From: Cytophagaceae bacterium
GTDB taxonomy: Bacteria; Bacteroidota; Bacteroidia; Cytophagales; JAIYAX01
Length of the DNA stretch: 64,000 nt
Reading direction: 5' to 3'
Assembly (NCBI GenBank): GCA_027488815.1
Contig: JAIYAX010000006.1
Span: 98,185 to 162,184 of the forward strand
Positions 1 to 8,706 of this stretch are shown one piece after another. The first letter of the stretch is position 1. Every line of letters begins with the position of its first letter. Below the pieces are notes generated by a model that was not told the DNA's origin, did not search any database, and saw nothing but the letters and a program-made list of their open reading frames with translations. Position numbers and translations under genes: made by a program.

Positions 1-391
1 AAGTCCTGCAAGCTTCTAGTACATTAAAAAACCCATTGATGTTTGAATTAATATAGTCTTTTGGATTTGTAATGGAGTATCTGACACCAGCCTGCGCAGC
101 CAAATGAACTATGGCATCAAATTGATGCCTGGCAAAAAGTGCGATCAGATTTCCTGCGTCTTCAAGGTTCATTTCAATAAACTTAAAGCCAGATACACCC
201 TGAACCTCCTTGTTGTAAAGAATGTGCTCTTTGGATATCCCCAAATTCTTTAATCTGGCATATTTTAGGTCGATTTCGTAGTACGTATTGATATTGTCTA
301 ACCCAATCACTTCGTAACCTTCAGCTGTTAGCAGCTGGGCTGTATGCATCCCAATAAAGCCTGCCGCACCGGTAACTAACACCTTAGTCAT
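1..391 (-). CDS. NAD-dependent epimerase/dehydratase, N-terminal part (runs off the left edge)
   Basis: Manual minus-strand translation from ATG at 391: MTKVLVTGAAGFIGMHTAQLLTAEGYEVIGLDNINTYYEIDLKYARLKNLG...ITNPKDYINSNINGFFNVLEACRT. Rossmann TGAAGFIG motif; resembles UDP-glucuronate/GDP-mannose type epimerases. Not in the ORF track because it is edge-truncated. Confidence 0.9.
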   Translation of the reverse strand, partial: MTKVLVTGAAGFIGMHTAQLLTAEGYEVIGLDNINTYYEIDLKYARLKNLGISKEHILYNKEVQGVSGFKFIEMNLEDAGNLIALFARHQFDAIVHLAAQAGVRYSITNPKDYINSNINGFFNVLEACRT

Positions 392-415
392 ACTGCACTT
401 TAATTGAGACTTTCA

Positions 416-952
416 TTAAGGTCTCTCCTCCCAAATCAACAGACAGTCTTTCAAATTCAAACTTTCATAAAGCCCTTCGTACTGCTCAAATGAGATGATC
501 ATTACTTTGACTCTACGTTTGATCAACACCTCAACTTTATCAATGAGGGTGGCAACATATTCTTTATTAGGTGAACCAACGAGAAGAAGTTCAATCAATC
601 CTTTGTCTTGACCTATGGCATAATCTCCAAGTACGTAGGCTCTCTTCAAGGGACCTACCTTTTGAATAATCCCTTCTATTAGTTGATCTATGCCCAAATA
701 CTTTTTCACCAAACTACTTACTTCCGGAAACAGCGGATGCGCTTCATTGGCTTTATACCTTACTTTATTTCCACTATCCTCGACATTCAACAGGCCCCCC
801 TCTGACAAGCGGTTAAGCTCAAGCCGGATGGAGTTGGTACTTTCGCCAAATTCCGTAGCCAGACTGCGTAGATAGGCTGAATTCTTCGGGTTAGAAAAAA
901 ACTTCAGCAGCAGTTTTATACGGGTCTTGGAGGTGATGAGGGAGTCTAGCAA
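416..952 (-). CDS. Winged-helix regulator with a C-terminal degenerate nucleotidyltransferase-like domain
   Basis: N-terminal winged-helix (TRIKLLLKFFSNPKNSAYLRSLATEFGESTNSIRLELNRLSEGGLL); C-terminal RAYVLGDYAIGQDKGLIELLLVG resembles an MNT-type GSxxxG...DxD segment. Adjacent to EPS genes. Confidence 0.75.
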   Translation of the reverse strand: MLDSLITSKTRIKLLLKFFSNPKNSAYLRSLATEFGESTNSIRLELNRLSEGGLLNVEDSGNKVRYKANEAHPLFPEVSSLVKKYLGIDQLIEGIIQKVGPLKRAYVLGDYAIGQDKGLIELLLVGSPNKEYVATLIDKVEVLIKRRVKVMIISFEQYEGLYESLNLKDCLLIWEERP

Positions 953-978
953 TACTAAGGGCTATGGAAGTTAAAAAT

Positions 979-1013
979 GGTTTATGAAGGTCTATGAAGG
1001 TTTATGAGGGTTT
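979..1013 (+). repeat. Left GGTTTATGAAGG-type repeat cluster
   Basis: ggtttatgaaggtctatgaaggtttatgagggttt: about 3 near-copies of an ~11-nt unit. Confidence 0.7.
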
Positions 1014-1115
1014 GATGCATAGAGAGCCGTAAATAATGCTTCGACTTGCAAAAGAAAGAGTGACAAAAAACAGTCCCGACTAAACATACCATTTGAGATT
1101 CCCACTCTTTAGTCT

Positions 1116-1448
1116 TTATAAAAGAAAAGTAACTTTATCCATTTGTGTTCTAAGCTCAATATATTTACTTTTTTCTATGCCTTCTAAATCTAAGGCAGTG
1201 ATTAGGTTATCTAAAGTTTCTAAACAACTACTAAAAGCTATTCTATAAAAATTGTTCTGATCATTTATAGTTGTTCTTCCTGAGCCTTCGGCGATATTGG
1301 CAGTATTTGAAACGGCTGATCTTCTTATTTGATTAGTAAGTCCAAACTTTTCAAAATCCGGGAATAAATACGAAAGCTTATATATTTCAACTTTTAATAC
1401 CCTTGCTTCTTTCTATACCACTAAATTTTCAAAGGAATAAATCTTCAA
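1116..1448 (-). pseudogene. S23/four-helix-bundle (23S rRNA IVS-like) protein, disrupted by an in-frame TAG
   Basis: Minus-strand reading, no frameshift: (L/M)KIYSFENLVV*KEARVLKVEIYKLSYLFPDFEKFGLTNQIRRSAVSNTANIAEGSGRTTINDQNNFYRIAFSSCLETLDNLITALDLEGIEKSKYIELRTQMDKVTFLL*. TAG at 1413-1415 where the family has Trp (VVWKEAR); the apparent start is TTG. Confidence 0.8.
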
Positions 1449-1478
1449 TTACTTTATTTATTGTAAAACCCGATTAGC

Positions 1479-1557
1479 TAAACCTACATAAACCCTCATA
1501 AACCTGTATTAGCTAAACCTCTAAAAGCAAGGCACCAATAAACCTTCATAAACCTCT
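1479..1557 (+). repeat. Right repeat cluster (AACCTNCATAAACC), opposite orientation to 979-1013
   Basis: attagctaaacctacataaaccctcataaacctgtattagctaaacctct...aataaaccttcataaacctct. Confidence 0.7.
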
Positions 1558-1580
1558 AAAAAGCCTTCGGCTTTTTAGAG
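1554..1580. terminator. Perfect 12-bp hairpin with 3-nt loop
   Basis: ctctaaaaagcc-ttc-ggctttttagag; A/T-flanked stem, terminator-like on either strand. Confidence 0.6.
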
Positions 1581-1640
1581 CTCCGCCGCCTCAGCCCCAG
1601 TGAGTAAATAAATTACTCAAAAATGAGTATAAAAAATAAA

Positions 1641-1656
1641 CGGCGCAAGAGCGCCG
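1641..1656. terminator. GC-rich hairpin downstream of the PID-CTERM-like gene
   Basis: cggcgc-aaga-gcgccg just 3' of the minus-strand CDS ending at 1687. Confidence 0.5.
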
Positions 1657-1686
1657 TGTGAAATCTTTGTTAAATCTGTATTAAAT

Positions 1687-1899
1687 TTAGGAACGTTTTT
1701 TTCGGAGGTCATAGGTCTTTTTTGCCCCTAGAGCAGCACCAGCACCGATCAGCAGGCTGATTCCACCATCAATGGGAATGGGGTCAGGATCAGTATCACC
1801 TCCTCCTCCAGGACCTCCTGGCTGGCTAAATGAAACCGTCATACTAGCGAGGATCAGACCCAAGGCAAAAAATAAGCCTTTCAGGTTCAAGTTGTTCAT
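1687..1899 (-). CDS. Small secreted protein with PID-CTERM-like tail
   Basis: Signal peptide (LFFALGLILASMTVSFSQ), Gly/Pro/Asp linker, then PIDGGISLLIGAGAALGAKKTYDLRKKRS (P-I-D motif, hydrophobic stretch, basic end). Overlaps the upstream gene by 1 nt. Confidence 0.7.
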   Translation of the reverse strand: MNNLNLKGLFFALGLILASMTVSFSQPGGPGGGGDTDPDPIPIDGGISLLIGAGAALGAKKTYDLRKKRS

Positions 1900-4634
1900 T
1901 ATTCAAGTATGGTTTTAAAGGTGTAAACCCCTGTAGCGTCCTGTAAAGTGACAATATAAGCACCTGACGATAGTTGCTGCAATGGCAGCTCAATTTTAGT
2001 TTCCTCGTTGGTTACTTCTACTACTTTGTGCTCACGCCCTTGCAAATCTAGCACTTTGATAACTGCTCCTCTACGTTCAACTCCTGCCATATCCAAAAGG
2101 AGTACTTTAGGCCGAAGTGTGAAAAGGTAAGGCTCTGGTGTACTAGTTGTCGTTGATGCCATGCCTGCTACTAGGGTTGGAAGAAAATGCAACCTGAATC
2201 TCGTGGAACCATATACGGTTGCTTGCTGACTAAACACATAATCACCGCTTGTTTTGAAATTATGCATCAGATTGAGCTGTGTATCTTCCAACACAATATC
2301 AATGCTGTCAAAATCGGTCATATCAGGTGAAATAAACCGATGCTGACCCGGAGTAACAGCGTTGTACATCAAAGGGACAATTTTAGAAGAACTAACAGGT
2401 GCGACTGCCTGTATAGCCATATAGTCATTATTTCCAATCATTGAAGCGAGCTGGACATTTGCATTACCCCATAACTTAACTGCATCGTAATCAATGTCTA
2501 CCATATCAGTTGCCAATGGGTGCACTGCAATAAAAGTCCTGTCAGCCACGCTATCTGCATTCATTAAGGAAAGATAAAGCCTCTTGACAGGAGTATTTGA
2601 AATCTTTAGCAAAGCTGAGTTGTTTGCCAATCTCATGGAGTTATCAAAATTGATTGTTGTTGCAGAATTGGCCTGAATGAAAAACCCCTGACCACTAGGA
2701 ATTGTAAAATCAGGATCAAGATTACTACGCTCTTCGTAATCAAGTAAACTTGTACTCCAGACATAAACTGTGTTTGCCTGAAACTTTCCAACATTTCCTG
2801 CAATAAATGATGAACTACTTATTGAAGAAGGATAAGGGTTACCGATTAGGTTCCATCCGTCTGAGGCAGATAGTCCAGATGAAGTATTCGTAACTGAAAT
2901 AGATTGATTACCATTATTTACCAACCCGAAAAAGGTAATCATTCCAGGTCGAGCTGTAGCATAACCTCGTGCTACTGTTAAATTTCCTGCAGTGACATTT
3001 GTCCATCCTGTATTGATGTTTGTCGAAGTATTAGTTTCAACATACATTCTTCCTATAAATCCTCCATACTGCAAAACTGAAAATGGAGCATCAGCTGATC
3101 GCACCGGAGAAGAAACGTGATTCCATCTAACTGGTGTACCTGCTACACTGTTTCCCTGTCTGAAAATTCGAACATTGCCAACAACTGAGCCTTCAGGAGT
3201 AACCGTGGAAGCACTATCAATGATTCTACCGTTTGAAATAATGTTAAGTCTTCCATTGGTGTTAAACGTTCCAGATAGAATTCGTAACTCACCAGAAAGT
3301 ACAACGCTATCAGAACTAGCACTACTCAATGTAATTGAGGTTCCACCGGTTTTATTTAATCTTATGTTCCTAGTAGATAACACCCCAGTAATATTTCTTG
3401 AAACAGAACCCGTGAGATCTAGCCTTCCATCAAAATTCATGTTGATTAATCCTAACCCAGTTAAAAAGAGGTGGCCTTGCAAGGACTGAATAGTAGAACC
3501 TAGATTAAGCAGAGAATTGATAATAGATACTGAATCTGCAAAAACAAGGTTGTTGTTGATGGTGTATTGCCCATCTTCAAATGTCCAACGTATGTTGGCA
3601 TCATTGAATCCATTATCTGCATCAATAGATTTCAAGCCTAAGCCAAATAGCACAAATCTTGGGGTACCGGGAGCACTTGCCCTTCCTGAAAATGTATAGC
3701 CAGTTCCTTGAAGGTCTATGTAAGTGCCAATTCTAAAAACAGGATTCCCTGTAGCAGAACCCCCATCGCATCCTCTGAAAATAGAAGTGCCGGACTGGAT
3801 AAACGCCCCTGAAATACTAATTACATTACTTGCTGAGTTGGCAGTTCCAATAAATGTCCCCCCTGAAAGATTAAAATCAAGACCTACATTAATTCTTGTT
3901 GCTCCGACGGAAGTTGCTCCTTGCAATCTGGCATTACCAGACTCAACATTCAATGAGCCTGATATATTAATAGTTGAAGAAGCCGAAGCAATAGTGGCAT
4001 TGTTACCTTGAAATATCCCTGAACCACGCACGATCACATCTCCCCCAATATTTACTGTTCTAGTCCCAGCTACTCCACCTGCAATACCATTAAAAGTTCT
4101 TGTACCTTGAATAATTAAATTGCCACCTACATTTAGTACACCCCCATTGGCTGTACTTACCGTTGTAGTTTGACTTGAGCCTTGTAGAATTAAATTACCA
4201 TAGGTTAAATTTTGGTTTAATACACCAGCATTGAGTGTAAAATTCGAGCCAACATTAACAGTTCCGAAGGCGATAAGGGGATAAGAAACATTTGTAATGA
4301 ACTCCGCTCCATTCTCCATGTCCAGAGTAAAAGCTGGAGCATGTCCGGCATTTATTGTTACAGATCCGGTGTTCTCTATGTACAATTTACTTCCTACCCC
4401 TGAAATTTGAAATGGAGCAGTAGTAACCGCCGACTCTCCAGCTAGCACTCTAAATATTTGATTCGTTGTAATGAAATCAGGTGGATTGTTTCCTGAGCCA
4501 TCAGTAGCATCGTTCCAATTAGCTAAATCACTAATGTTATCGTCTCCATTTACAGCATTACCAACAAAGTAATATGTCTGGGCTTGAACATAGCTAACAC
4601 TGAGCAAAAGAAAAATAAATACTAATTTCTTCAT
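1899..4634 (-). CDS. T9SS type A sorting domain surface protein
   Basis: ORF 1899..4658; likely start MKKLVFIFLLLSVSYVQAQ at 4634. Repetitive beta-helix body (GNLTLNG.../INIGGDV-like) and C-terminal VIKVLDLQGREHKVVEV...LSSGAYIVTLQDATGVYTFKTILE. Confidence 0.85.
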   Translation of the reverse strand: MKKLVFIFLLLSVSYVQAQTYYFVGNAVNGDDNISDLANWNDATDGSGNNPPDFITTNQIFRVLAGESAVTTAPFQISGVGSKLYIENTGSVTINAGHAPAFTLDMENGAEFITNVSYPLIAFGTVNVGSNFTLNAGVLNQNLTYGNLILQGSSQTTTVSTANGGVLNVGGNLIIQGTRTFNGIAGGVAGTRTVNIGGDVIVRGSGIFQGNNATIASASSTINISGSLNVESGNARLQGATSVGATRINVGLDFNLSGGTFIGTANSASNVISISGAFIQSGTSIFRGCDGGSATGNPVFRIGTYIDLQGTGYTFSGRASAPGTPRFVLFGLGLKSIDADNGFNDANIRWTFEDGQYTINNNLVFADSVSIINSLLNLGSTIQSLQGHLFLTGLGLINMNFDGRLDLTGSVSRNITGVLSTRNIRLNKTGGTSITLSSASSDSVVLSGELRILSGTFNTNGRLNIISNGRIIDSASTVTPEGSVVGNVRIFRQGNSVAGTPVRWNHVSSPVRSADAPFSVLQYGGFIGRMYVETNTSTNINTGWTNVTAGNLTVARGYATARPGMITFFGLVNNGNQSISVTNTSSGLSASDGWNLIGNPYPSSISSSSFIAGNVGKFQANTVYVWSTSLLDYEERSNLDPDFTIPSGQGFFIQANSATTINFDNSMRLANNSALLKISNTPVKRLYLSLMNADSVADRTFIAVHPLATDMVDIDYDAVKLWGNANVQLASMIGNNDYMAIQAVAPVSSSKIVPLMYNAVTPGQHRFISPDMTDFDSIDIVLEDTQLNLMHNFKTSGDYVFSQQATVYGSTRFRLHFLPTLVAGMASTTTSTPEPYLFTLRPKVLLLDMAGVERRGAVIKVLDLQGREHKVVEVTNEETKIELPLQQLSSGAYIVTLQDATGVYTFKTILE

Positions 4635-4704
4635 ACCGATTGGTTTAGGCGGCTTCAAAATTACAGAAAATCAGGCTTATCCACATTCGTTTTATTGGAT
4701 TTTC

Positions 4705-7152
4705 TTACGCCCTCTTCCCGAAACGGAAAAATCCTGTCTTTGGTTTTATCCCTTTGTCCTCTGCATAGTAACCCCCGCCATAGCCGTATCCATAGCCATA
4801 GCCGTATCCATAGCCATAACCGTATCCATAAGAATACCCATATTTCTGCACCTGTATGTCGTTAAACACCATACTGAGGTTTTTCAACTTGCCGCTTTCA
4901 TACATCTCCTGTGCATGCCTGATCGTCCCTTTGGGGGTATAGTTTTGCCTAACCACATAGATGGTGTGATCGGCTTTTTCCATCAACTGTAAAGCATCCG
5001 TCACCAATCCTATGGGTGGGGTATCGACCACAATCACATCGTATCGTTCCCTTAAAATCTCCAATAGGTCGTTCATCCTTTTGGAAATCATCAACTCCGA
5101 TGGATTTGGAGGTATGGGCCCAGCGGAGAGCACATCGAGTTGGTCGATCATGGTAGGCTGTATGACTTCATCGATGCTGGCTGCACCTGCCAGGTAGCTG
5201 CTCAGACCTACTTTGTTGGTGAGGCCAAAATCCGCATAAATCTTGGGCTTACGCATATCGGCTCCGATCACCAGGGTCTTCTTGCCTGAGATGGCATATA
5301 CAGTACCGATATTGATAGAGCAAAAGGTCTTGCCCTCTCCACTGAGCGAGCTGGTCACCATGATCATCTTCTTCTCCTTATCAGGCGTGAAAAACTGTAT
5401 GTTGGAGCGTATCGAACGGAAACTTTCGGTGACGGCAGATTTGGGGTTTTTGTATACGGACAGATTCTCGCCGCTGTTATCATGCCCCACTGCCCCCAGA
5501 AAGGGGATATCGGTAATGGCACTGAGGTCTTCCCGGAAAATGATGGTCTGGTTGAGAAGATCTCTAACAAATATGATGGAAAAGGGCAGCAGCAGACCCA
5601 GGATAAATGCGATGGTGTAGTTCTGTTTGGTATTTGGGGCAATAGCTCCGCCGGTTTGCCGAGGCGGCTCGAAAAACTCCATGTCTGCAGAGGTAGCTGC
5701 ACGTTTGATAGCAGCTTCTGTCCGCTTTTCCAGTAAAAGCAAGTAAAGTTTCTCCCTAAGCCCGTACTGTCGGGTGATACTGATTAGCTGTCGCTCAGTA
5801 GAGGGGATGAGGCGAAGGTTGCTCTCAAGCCCATTGGCACGCTCCTGCAACTCTCTACGCTTCAGCCGGGCGGCATTGCGCTGGCTTTTGAGGTTTTCGA
5901 TGATCTCCGTTTTGAGGGAACTAAACTCTTTCAGCTTTTGGCGGATGATGGGGTTGTTTTCTTGTTTCTCCTTGTTAAAAGTGAGGCGTTCCCTTTGCAT
6001 ACTGATGAGGTCAACGATCAATCGGTTGAGCACAGGGTCTTCTACACCAAAGGTGGAGGGGATAAGCAGGTCTTCGTAATTGTCTTTGGTGCCGGTAATG
6101 TAAGACGAGATTTGTTCAAAATACTTGAGTTGCAATTCAACTTCGGCCTCTTGCGATTGCAGGCCGTTGAGCTCTTCAAGTATTCTTTCTCCTCTCACAC
6201 TCAGCTCACCCATAATGTTGTTTCCCGACTTGAACGACTGGAGCTTGCCTTCTATTTGATTCAGGGTGTCTGAAATTAAGGTTAGTTGCTCATCGATAAA
6301 ATAGATGGTTTGGTTAGCAACCTGTCGCTTCTCGTTGAGGTTTTGTTGGATGAATCGATTAACCAATGAAGACAGAAAATCGATTTCCTTCTGTGGGTCA
6401 GTACCCGTAGTTGATAAGCTGATGATGTTTGACCGGCCTTGTTTGTCAGAAAGTTCTGTAGCTATTTTACTTCTATAAAGCTCTGTAACTGCGTTAACGG
6501 AATTGAATTTCAGGATGTACTTGCTGCCTGTTTTTGGCTGCTCTCCGCTAGGTTTCAAAAACCTGCATTTGAATTTATCGAGAGTAATCTCTTCACCAAA
6601 GGCATGCACCCCATTTGGCAAGGCCTTGCCTGTTTCATTGGTTGAGTTGATTTTATATTGATCGTTATCAAGAACCTCGAAAACATATGATTTGCCTTCG
6701 GGGAAAAAGGCCAGGGTGTCATAGGCAAGCAGTGCCGGTCTGGGTTTGTACTCTTCGGTGGCCCGAATTCTGCCTTCCTTGATAAACGAATAGTGAAATC
6801 CCAGGTCAAGTATGGTTTCTCTTACGATAGGGTAGGCCTTGATCATCATTTGTTGATCAACAAGGGTGTTAAAATACCAAAGCGCATACCTCTGGCCAAA
6901 AAGCATAGCTGAAGGGTCCTCTGCAGCGTCTTTACTGGTTTTGAAGTAAACCCTGCCATTAACCGGGTAGATACGATCGGCATAGCGGTTTACCGTATAT
7001 GCGAACCCGAGTGCTAGGGCCAATGTGATGATAAACCAATACCAATTTTTTAGCGACTTATATAAAAGCCTCTTAAAAATACCAAGACTATCCCCTCTGG
7101 ACTCTTCCTGTGGGATAAACAGTTCTTTGGTGTTGGGGTAAGCCTGTCCCAT
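4705..7152 (-). CDS. Polysaccharide biosynthesis tyrosine autokinase (Wzc/GumC-like)
   Basis: Wzz-like N-terminal region; BY-kinase motifs MVTSSLSGEGKTFCSINIG and VIVVDTPP; Tyr-rich C-terminus YGYSYGYGYGYGYGYGYGYGYGGGYY. Confidence 0.93.
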   Translation of the reverse strand: MGQAYPNTKELFIPQEESRGDSLGIFKRLLYKSLKNWYWFIITLALALGFAYTVNRYADRIYPVNGRVYFKTSKDAAEDPSAMLFGQRYALWYFNTLVDQQMMIKAYPIVRETILDLGFHYSFIKEGRIRATEEYKPRPALLAYDTLAFFPEGKSYVFEVLDNDQYKINSTNETGKALPNGVHAFGEEITLDKFKCRFLKPSGEQPKTGSKYILKFNSVNAVTELYRSKIATELSDKQGRSNIISLSTTGTDPQKEIDFLSSLVNRFIQQNLNEKRQVANQTIYFIDEQLTLISDTLNQIEGKLQSFKSGNNIMGELSVRGERILEELNGLQSQEAEVELQLKYFEQISSYITGTKDNYEDLLIPSTFGVEDPVLNRLIVDLISMQRERLTFNKEKQENNPIIRQKLKEFSSLKTEIIENLKSQRNAARLKRRELQERANGLESNLRLIPSTERQLISITRQYGLREKLYLLLLEKRTEAAIKRAATSADMEFFEPPRQTGGAIAPNTKQNYTIAFILGLLLPFSIIFVRDLLNQTIIFREDLSAITDIPFLGAVGHDNSGENLSVYKNPKSAVTESFRSIRSNIQFFTPDKEKKMIMVTSSLSGEGKTFCSINIGTVYAISGKKTLVIGADMRKPKIYADFGLTNKVGLSSYLAGAASIDEVIQPTMIDQLDVLSAGPIPPNPSELMISKRMNDLLEILRERYDVIVVDTPPIGLVTDALQLMEKADHTIYVVRQNYTPKGTIRHAQEMYESGKLKNLSMVFNDIQVQKYGYSYGYGYGYGYGYGYGYGYGGGYYAEDKGIKPKTGFFRFGKRA
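4775..4841. repeat. Low-complexity Tyr-Gly codon repeat
   Basis: ccgccatagccgtatccatagccatagccgtatccatagccataaccgtatccataagaatacccat inside the kinase gene. Confidence 0.8.
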
Positions 7153-7153
7153 G

Positions 7154-8041
7154 TTATCTAAAAAGCAATGTGATAATCAAGACAGTGGTGGAGATGGTGG
7201 TTACGAACAGGCTATAGTTTTGCCCGAAGTACCTCCTGAATGGCCTTTGTTTCAATGGGGGCACTACAAGCACATCGTTCTGATTCACATAAAAGTAGGG
7301 TGAATTCATAAGGTTCTCGTCCAAAAAATTAAGGTATTGCACAGATGTGCCATTGGCATCTTGCCTGATGAGTTTCACTTTTGACCGGTCTGCCAGTTCA
7401 CCAAAGCCGCCTGAAAGCCCGATGGCCTCCATCAAGCTGATCCTATTATTTGAAATTTGAATGGTGCCCTCTTTGTTCACCTCACCTAAAACGGTAAACC
7501 TATTGTTCAGCAGCCTGATTTTTACCAAAGGGTCGTCGTTATACTTTTTTACTATTCCAGAAAGGTGTTGTTCGGCTTCGAAAATAGTTTTACCCCCAAG
7601 CTTCACTTTCCCTTCTAGGATTACATCCACAAATCCCGCATCATCCACCAGGTATCCAAAAATGAGCGATCCGGGCCCTTGTGCCATCATCATAGGGTTT
7701 TGCATAGCTGCATTGCCGGCTGTTATCTTATTGAACACATCAATCTCCTGATTAGTCAGGCTTTTAATGTCAATGTACAGGAGGTCGTTGGGCTGTATCT
7801 TATAATCAAAAGTCTGAGCAGGGTATTTGCGAATGACTGAATCCAACACTATATCTTTGGTATGCAAGTCATTCTTTTGCAACAATACCACCTTCCTGTT
7901 TTGAACACAGGAAGCGGCAAACAAAAGCAATAAATAAAGGAGGGCTTTGGAGGAAGCAGGCACTTGCTTAAACAAAACGAATGGAATTTGATGGAGTTGT
8001 TTTGGTCTTCGGTTAATCAAACTGAGGCCGCAAGATACCAT
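7154..8041 (-). CDS. Polysaccharide export protein (Wza-like, SLBB)
   Basis: YKIQPNDLLYIDIKSL..., FTVLGEVNKEGTIQISNNRISLMEAIGLSGG...DRSKVKLIR, C-terminal TM. Lipoprotein-like LLLLFAASCVQN. Confidence 0.9.
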   Translation of the reverse strand: MVSCGLSLINRRPKQLHQIPFVLFKQVPASSKALLYLLLLFAASCVQNRKVVLLQKNDLHTKDIVLDSVIRKYPAQTFDYKIQPNDLLYIDIKSLTNQEIDVFNKITAGNAAMQNPMMMAQGPGSLIFGYLVDDAGFVDVILEGKVKLGGKTIFEAEQHLSGIVKKYNDDPLVKIRLLNNRFTVLGEVNKEGTIQISNNRISLMEAIGLSGGFGELADRSKVKLIRQDANGTSVQYLNFLDENLMNSPYFYVNQNDVLVVPPLKQRPFRRYFGQNYSLFVTTISTTVLIITLLFR

Positions 8042-8086
8042 TTTTTAAAGCTTATTGTCAAAACCACAATGAAGCTTTAATTTGCC

Positions 8087-8650
8087 CTACATTGCCTGCC
8101 AAAGCCTGGAACCCGGAGATTCTTTTTCTGTTGGATCTGCTTTGCGGATAGTTTTTAGCCAACCGGAAGGTATATTCACCAAAATAGACTGAGCCAGTAA
8201 CTCAAAACGCACCCTTACCCTGAATTCTCCATGAAGTGAAACCAATTCTCCTTTCATTCCCATCATAGGGCCAGCATTCACTTCCACAAGATCGCCTGGT
8301 TCAAAATCCTGCTCGACCACTTCCATATCTATTTCCTCAAGCAACAAACGTCTTACAAGAGTGATCTGCTCCGGTGGAATAGCAACTGCTTTTCGTTCAA
8401 AAGTGATAAACCTTACAACTCCATAGGTCTGAAGTACTTTCATGTATTCTAACTCGGAAACAAAAACAAACAGATAGGAACGAAACAGTGGCTCTTCGAC
8501 CCATTTCTTCCGGTCACTCCATTGTTTAAGTCTTTTTTGAAGGGGAAGGTAGCATTCAATGCCCTGTCTTTTCAGTTGATCTTCGACCTTCTTCTCAGCA
8601 CGGGCATTGGTGTATATGGCATACCAGCTATACGCCGGAACTTTATTCAT
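8087..8650 (-). CDS. NusG-like antiterminator (UpxY family)
   Basis: WYAIYTNARAEKKVEDQLKRQGIECYLPLQKRLKQWSDRKKWVEEPLFRSYLFV...GDLVEVNAGPMMGMKGEL (NGN plus KOW); heads the EPS operon. Confidence 0.92.
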   Translation of the reverse strand: MNKVPAYSWYAIYTNARAEKKVEDQLKRQGIECYLPLQKRLKQWSDRKKWVEEPLFRSYLFVFVSELEYMKVLQTYGVVRFITFERKAVAIPPEQITLVRRLLLEEIDMEVVEQDFEPGDLVEVNAGPMMGMKGELVSLHGEFRVRVRFELLAQSILVNIPSGWLKTIRKADPTEKESPGSRLWQAM

Positions 8651-8688
8651 TTGATTTAAGCTAGCGATTATTCATTCTACAAGGTACT

Positions 8689-8696
8689 CAAAAGTA
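8689..8696 (-). promoter_or_regulatory. TAnnTTTG box upstream of the upxY-like gene
   Basis: Minus strand TACTTTTG, 38 nt before ATG. Confidence 0.45.
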
Positions 8697-8706
8697 ATTC
8701 GAAGGT

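Noticed and set aside
1116-1448. S23-like protein as Avd of a diversity-generating retroelement
   Set aside because: No reverse transcriptase, template repeat or variable repeat nearby; sequence fits the S23/IVS family and is disrupted.
3175-4011. Plus-strand ORFs (3175..3489, 3517..3699, 3724..4011) opposite the T9SS gene
   Set aside because: Antisense shadows of a repetitive low-complexity coding region; no domain-like sequence or start signals.
4775-4841. Short direct repeats that could be read as a mini-CRISPR
   Set aside because: Explained by the YG-repeat codons of the kinase tail; no spacers.
5012-6645. Several ORFs of 61-125 aa opposite or out of frame in the Wzc-like gene
   Set aside because: Fully nested in a confidently assigned kinase; compositionally shadow frames.
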